This document shows, one piece after another, positions 61,801 to 64,000 of a DNA stretch of 64,000 nucleotides; the first letter of the stretch is position 1; the number at the start of each line of letters is the position of its first letter. A program made the position numbers and the translations under genes. Below the pieces are notes generated by a model, which had not been told where the DNA came from, made no database searches, and saw nothing but the letters and a program-made list of their open reading frames with translations. Source of the DNA: Pelomonas sp039929605 (GTDB lineage Bacteria > Pseudomonadota > Gammaproteobacteria > Burkholderiales > Burkholderiaceae_C); the NCBI RefSeq assembly GCF_039929605.1, contig NZ_JBDSQX010000007.1, positions 1 to 64,000 on the forward strand, given 5' to 3'.

Positions 61801-64000
61801 GCACCTGGCCCAGTTGCAGCGTGGCATCGCCGTTGAAGGACAAGCTGCCCAGCGGCACGCTGACCAGGTGGTCCAGCGTGTAGGACGTGCCGGTGTCGGT
61901 GACGTCGAACGTGAGATAGGGCGAGTTCACCTGCAGAGAGCCCGCGTTGCCCGGCGCGCTGTGGCGGTTGGTGATGCTCAGGCTGGTCAGCGTGGCCTCG
62001 GTGTTGGTGACGAACAGGTCGCCCGTGCTGGTGACCGTCAAGCCCGTGGCCTTGGTCTGCACCGCAGCGCTGGAAGTGCCGATGGCGCCGCTGGCGTTGA
62101 GCGTCGCCGTGCCGGTGATGATGCGGGTGGCGCTGTTGCCGTCGTCGAGGATGCTGCCGGCGCTGGCCGTCAGGCTGACCTGCCCGCCCGTGGACGTGCT
62201 GACGTTGCCCACCGTGATGTCGCCGCTGCTGTTGGTGACGCTGATCAGCGTGCTGGGCGTCGACAGACGGTCCAGCGTGACGCTGCCGGTTTGCGTGATG
62301 CTGATGCTGCTGGAGCCCGCCTGCACGTCCAGGTGAGCGGCGGCGGTGCGCACCGAAACGCTGCCGCTGCTGGCCGCGTTGAGGGTGACGGTCTCGCCGG
62401 TGATGAGGCCGCTGTTGCCGGAGATGGAGCCCGAGGTGGTGGCCAGCGTCACGTTGCCCTGCGCGCCGGCATTGACCGTGCCCACGCTCAGGGAGCCTGT
62501 GCCGGTGGCCGTGACGGTGATGCCGTTGCTGGCCGACGAGGTGCTGGAGGTGAGCGAGGTGAGCGTGCTGCTGCCGCCGGTGCGGATGTCGATGGCGCCG
62601 TTGCCGGAGACGATGGACGACAGCACGCTGGAGGTGGCCGATGTGCTCGCGAAGATGCCGCCCGAGGCCGCGTTCGCGGAGATCGTGCTGGCGCTGGTGG
62701 ACAGCGGCGTGCCGCTGCTGCCGATGGCAGCGCCGGCCGTGAGGTTGAGCGTGCCGGCGGCGATGCGCGTGGTGGCGCTGCCGTCGTCCAGCACGCTGGC
62801 GCCGCTGGAGCCGAGTGCCAGCGTGGCGCTGCCGGCGTTGACATCGCCCACGGTGAGCGCGCCGGTGGCGGTGACGCTGGAACTGCCGGTGGTGCTGAGG
62901 CGGTCCAGCGCCAGGGCGCCGGTGTTGGCCAGGTACACGCCGCCGCTGCCGGAGACGGCATCCACATGGCCGGCGGTGGTCAGCAAGGACTGCCCGCTGG
63001 TGCCGATGGCGCCGTTGTTGCCGTTGCTGCCTTGGGCGCTGAGCGTCAGCGACGCCGCCGTCAAGGCCGTGTTGGCAGCGCCCAGCAGGTTTCCGCCTGT
63101 GGAGCCCAGCGTCAGCGTGCCGGTGCCCACGTTCACGGTGCCCAGTTGCACGGAACGGTCCGACGTGAGGCTGAGATTCAGCGCGGGCGATTGGGTGATC
63201 TGCGTCACGACCAGCGCCGCGCCGTCGCTGACCTGGAAGCTCAGGCCGGGGGCGCTGACCTGGTAGTCGTTGGCATCGGTCGGGGCCACGTGGGCCGCAG
63301 TGAGGGACAGGCTGCCTAGCGCCATGTCGCTGGCGGCCACCAGGTGGCCGCCGGAGGCCAGCGTCAAGCTGCTGGTGTGGGTGGAGACGGCATTTCCCGC
63401 CGCGCCGACGTGGCCGCCCAGCGCCGACAGGCTGACCGCGCCGCCGGTCAGCAAGGGCGTGGCCCCGCTGGCATTGCCGATGGAGCCCACCGTGCTGAGC
63501 GCCGTCACCGCACCGGCGCCGGCATTGATATTGCCGGCCAGCGAGATGTCGCCCGTCGCGCGCAGCGTCACCGCGCCGCCGTTGGTGGTGAGCTTGCCGA
63601 TGTTGCTCAGCGTGCTGCCTATGCCCTGCGCGTCCAGCGTGATCGCGCCGCCTTGCGTGCGGATCTCGGTCTGCGCATCGGCAAATTGGATGCCGCCCGT
63701 CAGCGTCGACTGCAGCGTGAAGCCGTGGCCGGCCGTCGTGGCCAGGTTGATGAGCTTGCCGGCCATCGCGTCGACCGTGATCTGGCCGGTGGCCTGCAGC
63801 ACGATGTTGGTGTTGCCGGACAGGCCTTCGAGCAGGCCGCGCGACACGGTGTTCAGGCCCGCGTTCGCGTCGCCGGCGGCCACGCTGCCGTCGCCGGCAT
63901 TGCCGTTCAACGAGCCGCCCGAGGCGCTGTCGGTGATGCGCAGGTCTGTCGGGTCGATCAGGAAGGTGCCGGTGCTGCCAGTGCTGGCTTTGGCCGCGCG
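49898..64000 (-). CDS. Giant beta-strand-repeat surface/secreted protein, FHA type (N-terminus beyond window)
   Basis: A continuous frame of 4701 codons (4700 residues), open at base 64000. Its N-terminal part in the window contains FLIDPTDLRITDSASGG and LLEGLSGNTNIVLQATGQITVDAM, the pattern at the end of the filamentous-haemagglutinin secretion (TPS) domain. The rest is a long parallel beta-helix of Gly/Ser/Thr/Ala-rich strands (ALNLTAGTGIGSNGSA-type). Eight near-identical repeats lie near the C-terminus. It ends ...GEKKKRSDALLGEASR with no autotransporter barrel, so export is probably by a TpsB partner outside the window. The stop is 27 bp from SapC. Likely an adhesin or surface-layer component. 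Confidence 0.9.
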   Translation of the reverse strand, partial: RAAKASTGSTGTFLIDPTDLRITDSASGGSLNGNAGDGSVAAGDANAGLNTVSRGLLEGLSGNTNIVLQATGQITVDAMAGKLINLATTAGHGFTLQSTLTGGIQFADAQTEIRTQGGAITLDAQGIGSTLSNIGKLTTNGGAVTLRATGDISLAGNINAGAGAVTALSTVGSIGNASGATPLLTGGAVSLSALGGHVGAAGNAVSTHTSSLTLASGGHLVAASDMALGSLSLTAAHVAPTDANDYQVSAPGLSFQVSDGAALVVTQITQSPALNLSLTSDRSVQLGTVNVGTGTLTLGSTGGNLLGAANTALTAASLTLSAQGSNGNNGAIGTSGQSLLTTAGHVDAVSGSGGVYLANTGALALDRLSTTGSSSVTATGALTVGDVNAGSATLALGSSGASVLDDGSATTRIAAGTLNLTAGAAIGSSGTPLSTSASTISANAASGGIFASTSATSSVLSSIVSGNGAIDIRTGGSSTLTSLTSSTSSASNGITVTATGTGSLSVGTVNAGAQGNVTLATTSGSISGNSGLITGETVTLNAASSGSVSVRTAAAHLDVQAGSSSISITQTGSVTLDRLSTPSTLISVTNSSGDITVGNVSTSTGGQVSLTASAGSILDDGNSATRIITGTATLNASGAIGTSSAAVQTKATGLTVTSTGDLFVTNTEATLTSLSITNRHSAPGNAGSLQVNSPYLTFDVTDTGTSYTLDHLVSVPLGSLSFNGDATLQLGQVQAAGSVSLTATQGNLVDDGNLQSRVTSGSTLTLSAAQGSVGSQANPIGVNASSLTLTTRGDLYVNSLTDLSTLTVTSTHADTTTSYGMAITAPSLKLSVSDSAAGHNVATLTDTSSLNLTFTSDRDITLGQVDVTNTGTARFTSSAGAIKDDGDKSTRVLANSTTFSGLAVGATGTGYMDVVTGTLAATASAGGVYVQLPMPTGSTNTTSTVTLGTITATGSVAITAVEGDLSLGGFMTATNQAVTLTALQGAILSPSGYSIAIGTGSLTLDAAKAIGASSRAVPVTSSAGATLTAQAGTSMWLSGSGPLTLSSLDAAASISYTQSSGAITVGHVDATAGGTVAITASSGAIQNDSDNATGIRANQVTLSAAQSSIGSGAALTVDAPKLLLTANGAIAVTDSATLDTLSVTRGSGSSGSMAITAGAGQNFTLSEDGTEHYVQAVSSSTPLAFSFSGQRNVKIGNIGVGSAGSASISSAASLTNDGVSGSGIAAGTVSLTAGTAGSIGAAGSGNAISLEGSTALTLSAGRNFFASSDTALTDLAITSTNTTTVAGTASVFGVSGLGQTFGITDSGSTQSLGFSGTALTNTSFTTRKNIQVAAITASGDVTLTTTGGGANSNISSDSGAGTIAGNRVLLTATSSTAGGGSIGSSGTALRVDTPTVILAGSGNVYVDDAQNVSKLDMTLTHGTATTFGYGVTAGNLSNFNVTDGSTQSLGMAVVGAMDFSYSVDRALSLSTVDAGTSSTGSISLTSRSAPTGTGAQINRSSGSLTGNSIMLSAVGSNGGVGTGSTLSTNTKNLIVASGGNVSVSNATTLTSLNLDARHNTSGSSTHSYSISSTGLTFSVSDTTGNTAFQLANISQSGLDLTVKADRVITASSINTGAGGKVNLNSGSYVQGGSGASAGSPSITTGDLSLNGGSAFGYQGSTPLYTAAGTLASSLSNTLYLSNAGALTLKTNTVAGSADVASSNNSLLQGSGGLFTTPTLKLSANQSLGSTGTLLTDTRRLTLVSRGNIDVSNASDLYALTMTSTHATAGVQNTIAVAAPRLALDLTDSVGGNQYHLGNLLDSSGLDFTLSTDVALSLGTVNAQAGRSLALYSTGSTTAITNDGGSLLTAGSITLSAGGSLGAAGGSGTRMQTNALGLTLVTGANAYADNAQDLSSLSLTSSQTAGGTAPAYQVTAPSLSFDITDDGTTRVNSVTDSTGLNFTLNTRRDQAVSVIDLGRSGSVSLTSVGDILGDADSSKRISAASASFYASNGGAVGSVGNPIHLSAPLTSFSVTGALNVESDTHIDRLGITVTHPTVTYGGAYSIVSVPISGAAYALFTATDSVTGTALTSVNDPLGLAFSFTGDRAMQVGSLNLGTTGTVTLTGTSSGGILGDGDPNTQVQAASLSMTSLGGAVGAAGSGNGIDATVNSVSATALSGSVNLALHGRTLLGSISGTSGVNLANDEGDIALGSINAGGSAVSINNQGGSILSGSIFNATTVALTASGSIGNTSAIGTTANGGGTTTLTASASAAHGAIGSIALSESYNLAASSVTAPAGVTLSSGYGLSAGTLTSGGAVALSSSQGSINGINSSNAITGTSVNLSARYGTGNGIGNNSVSLNVNTPQLVLNTPGSVYVTDTADLNLLTVDRTNYSSTGSSGTLSVIASGLTFSATDSANTTTLTSLADGTGLDFTYLGIGSLSVGSLNVGAGSLLLQAYLSSGNGNINAINSSSLITAGSLNLQAYGTGSNIGSSGTALGTAVGSLTASAGTGGMFLRQAGSLNLTSLSTTGDLAVTASSGDLTLGTLSYGSAKTLNLTASGGSILAGSGTLAGSGANAAITLSAANGIGTELAPVLVNASAGHTVNASVTGTGSLHLSSLSTLNGGLTTSVHDGSTTVTAAGSIKLTAMSSGTDAAGNDIRVTASAGDITVVSVSGGSGASFNAIDLSANAGRLIATPGTTLQAFDVNLHGATGVGDATNRMSANGQRVQVSSSGGAIYLGASTPSVLSGVNSNGGLIDISTAADLLLANASSGGGAITVASTTGGVALIAGNINAGAGNVSMSSTAAGGMVRDDGNSSTRVSGATVTLNGAGGVGSSTQAVGTSATTLALTGGSSGTGIFVNDANASGVTLASIIANGGAVGITTAGPTVATDVRAATNVAINASSGNLTVVAVTATAGSAQLTAAGAILGSGNGTHVTGTSVQLAAGGDIGTVTDTLTGAGAPVRVNTANLTGLSTTGSNAVISVRNLNTSTLTLSPTLLTMGSGSSAYLSSAGDVAFNPGAFSFAGNLLLSADGAIVLPTAGISTTGRLGLVGTDLSSAGGSPRLLTLAADSLYLRSGATGGATTLNSTAQSIDAALTGAGALTVNNTGVLTGATLATSNGDITATSSGSMTAGSVTAGGANRNIALSSTAGDLTVGTLNAGSNGTLTLSAANGSLFTASPAFTASALNLTAGTGIGSNGSAFDVSGMAVTAQVTGKGGIYVGSGTALTLGALTTANGDIQVTSAGNLNASSSLSAGQSGNVALTSTGGNLTLGQAFVNNGSDASRSGLALQAAQIALNGGGISTTGAQTYNGAVTLGANSTLSGNGVAFSSSVDGARNLTVNSGAGAASFGGAVGGTTRLGALVINSSGATTFAGAVNAASVTTDAAGTLAINGGSVNTTGAQSYGERAVLGASTTLTGTSVTLSGGADGSATLTIVGASTLGGDISTTGAQSYSGAVTLAADAALSGNGVAFASTVDGARNLTVNSGAGAASFGGAVGGTTRVGALTINSSGATTFSAAVNAASVTTDAAGTLAINGGSVDTTGAQSFGERAMLGASTTLTGDAVTLSGGADGSATLTIAGASTLGGDISTTGAQSYNGAVTLAADASFSANGVAFASTVDGARNLTVNSGAGAASFGGAVGGTIRLGALTVNSSDATTFSAAVNAASVTATGTLAINGGSVNTTGVQNFGDAVTLGSDATLSGNGVAFASAVDGARNLTVNSGAGAASFGGTVGGTTRVGALTINSSGATTFTAAVNAASVTTDAAGTLAINGGSVNTTGAQTFGERAVLGANTTLTGSSVGLSAGADGTATAARTLTIAGASTLGGDISSTGAQSYNGAVTLAADATLSGNGVAFSGSVDGARNLTVNSGAGAASFGGAVGGTTRLGALTVNSSGATTFTAAVNAASVTTTGTLAINGGSVNTTGAQNFGGAITLGADATLSGDGVAFASTVDGARNLTVNSGAGAASFGGTVGGTTRLGALVVNSSGATTFTAAVNAASVTTDAVGTLAINGGSVNTTGAQSFGERAVLGASTALIGSSVSLSAGADGSASAGQALTIAGASTLGGDISTTGAQSYNGAVTLAADATLSGNGVAFASTVDGARSLTVNSGTGIASFGGTVGGTTRLGALAVNSSGATTFAGSVNAASVTTDAAGTLAINGGSVNTTGAQSFGERAALGASTTLTGNAVSLSAGADATTTAGQTLTIAGASTLGGDISTTGAQSYNGAVTLATDATLSGNGVAFASTVDGARNLTVNSGAGAASFGGAVGGTTRVGALAVNSSGATTFAGSVNAASVTTDAAGSLAINGGSVNTTGAQSYGERAVLGASTTLTGNAVTLSGGADATATAGQTLTIAGASTLGGDVNSSGTQTYTGAVNLRSDTSLHSTGGSLVFGSTLDSAANGNLTLRADSGAIDVAGAVGGSGAIGALTLRSGTFTTFNGSVQVGSLAQSAAGGLTRFADRLAASGAGGLQFNGTSFRFDDAVTAALGGIVITNTDAAGTVSFAAGTTVQAATSFTQTGGAGVTLPAVLRVTAGPITLNAPATLPSGEATLSAQGDIKAVGLQGPATALTLNSGTGALLIGLDDATAEHKLAVGSLLVPAAGSAQLFGSVDANGGATAATMVRGGLANSPYFFNGTPWGPVGQITVLAAITAPTFVVPSRPLASALFNPAMLATSIAPNALEAWMDPQVLSLGPTGEKKKRSDALLGEASR
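50920..54150 (-). repeat. Eight tandem repeats of two sizes inside the giant gene
   Basis: The anchor VDGARNLTVNSGAGAASFGG recurs at about 54042, 53610, 53178, 52899, 52455, 52176, 51732 and 51288. Spacing is 432, 432, 279, 444, 279, 444 and 444 bp. The short units lack a 55-residue piece (FGERAVLGASTTLTG...STLGGDISTTGAQ) and the 432-bp units lack a 4-residue TAGQ. All steps are multiples of three, so the frame is kept. Confidence 0.9.

Noticed and set aside
59660..63319. Open plus-strand frame of about 1219 codons opposite the giant gene
   Set aside because: The peptide is low-complexity Ala/Gly/Arg/Asp and mirrors the high-GC beta-strand coding on the minus strand. The same applies to 53408-56626. 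Both are shadows.

Overview
The window looks like chromosomal DNA of a high-GC betaproteobacterium of the order Burkholderiales, probably near Roseateles, Rubrivivax or Leptothrix. The evidence is the high-GC codon usage, the phaR-rimO gene order, a czcICBA metal-efflux operon of the Cupriavidus type, the ratA/rnfH/smpB block, and housekeeping proteins (Mfd, IspD, IspF, RelA, RimO, SmpB, OmpR) of betaproteobacterial character. The assignment is from memory of gene content; no search was run.

Layout. 0-5.4 kb: the start of mfd (minus strand, cut by the left edge), a DUF885 exported hydrolase, a ParDE toxin-antitoxin pair and a small exported protein. 5.4-12 kb: a minus-strand heavy-metal efflux operon, czcI-czcC-czcB-czcA, preceded by a chalcone-isomerase-like gene in the same direction. 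12-23 kb: an RlmN/Cfr-family radical SAM gene, a class II aldolase, then ispD and ispF separated by about 7.8 kb that holds a chaperone-usher fimbrial operon (three small DUF4402-type subunits, PapD-like chaperone, usher with a duplicated N-terminal module) and a patatin/BamA-like outer-membrane protein. 23-30 kb: sensor kinase and OmpR-type regulator, SIMPL protein, alpha/beta hydrolase, relA, and tRNA-Val with its own promoter and terminator. Three copies of an intergenic repeat of about 135-215 bp sit at 13.2, 23.3 and 24.8 kb.

30-42.8 kb is an accessory stretch directly after tRNA-Val. It holds a CadC/ToxR-like regulator split by a frameshift, a SnoaL-like exported protein, a CapA-family protein and a PEP-CTERM protein of lower GC. 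Next come three decayed genes (a DUF1111 C-terminal fragment, a frameshifted cupin, a broken vanadium haloperoxidase-like gene), then an ECF sigma factor with a transmembrane Ser/Thr kinase, then about 0.8 kb with no supportable gene. 42.8-49 kb returns to core genes (phaR, rimO, metC, smpB, ratA, rnfH) but carries several rearrangements: a 5' remnant of a second rimO fused to an unknown exported gene, a 77-bp tandem repeat that encodes the SmpB tail, and a 265-bp element with terminal inverted repeats.

49.1-64 kb is one enormous minus-strand reading frame, at least 4700 codons and open at the right edge. It encodes a secreted beta-strand-repeat surface protein of the filamentous-haemagglutinin type, with eight near-identical repeats of two quantised lengths near its C-terminus. 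A SapC-family gene follows 27 bp downstream and is probably cotranscribed. Most of the less ordinary biology here concerns the cell surface: fimbriae, the giant exoprotein with SapC, the patatin-barrel protein, the PEP-CTERM protein and CapA. I did not see a CRISPR array, prophage, intact transposase or integrase gene.
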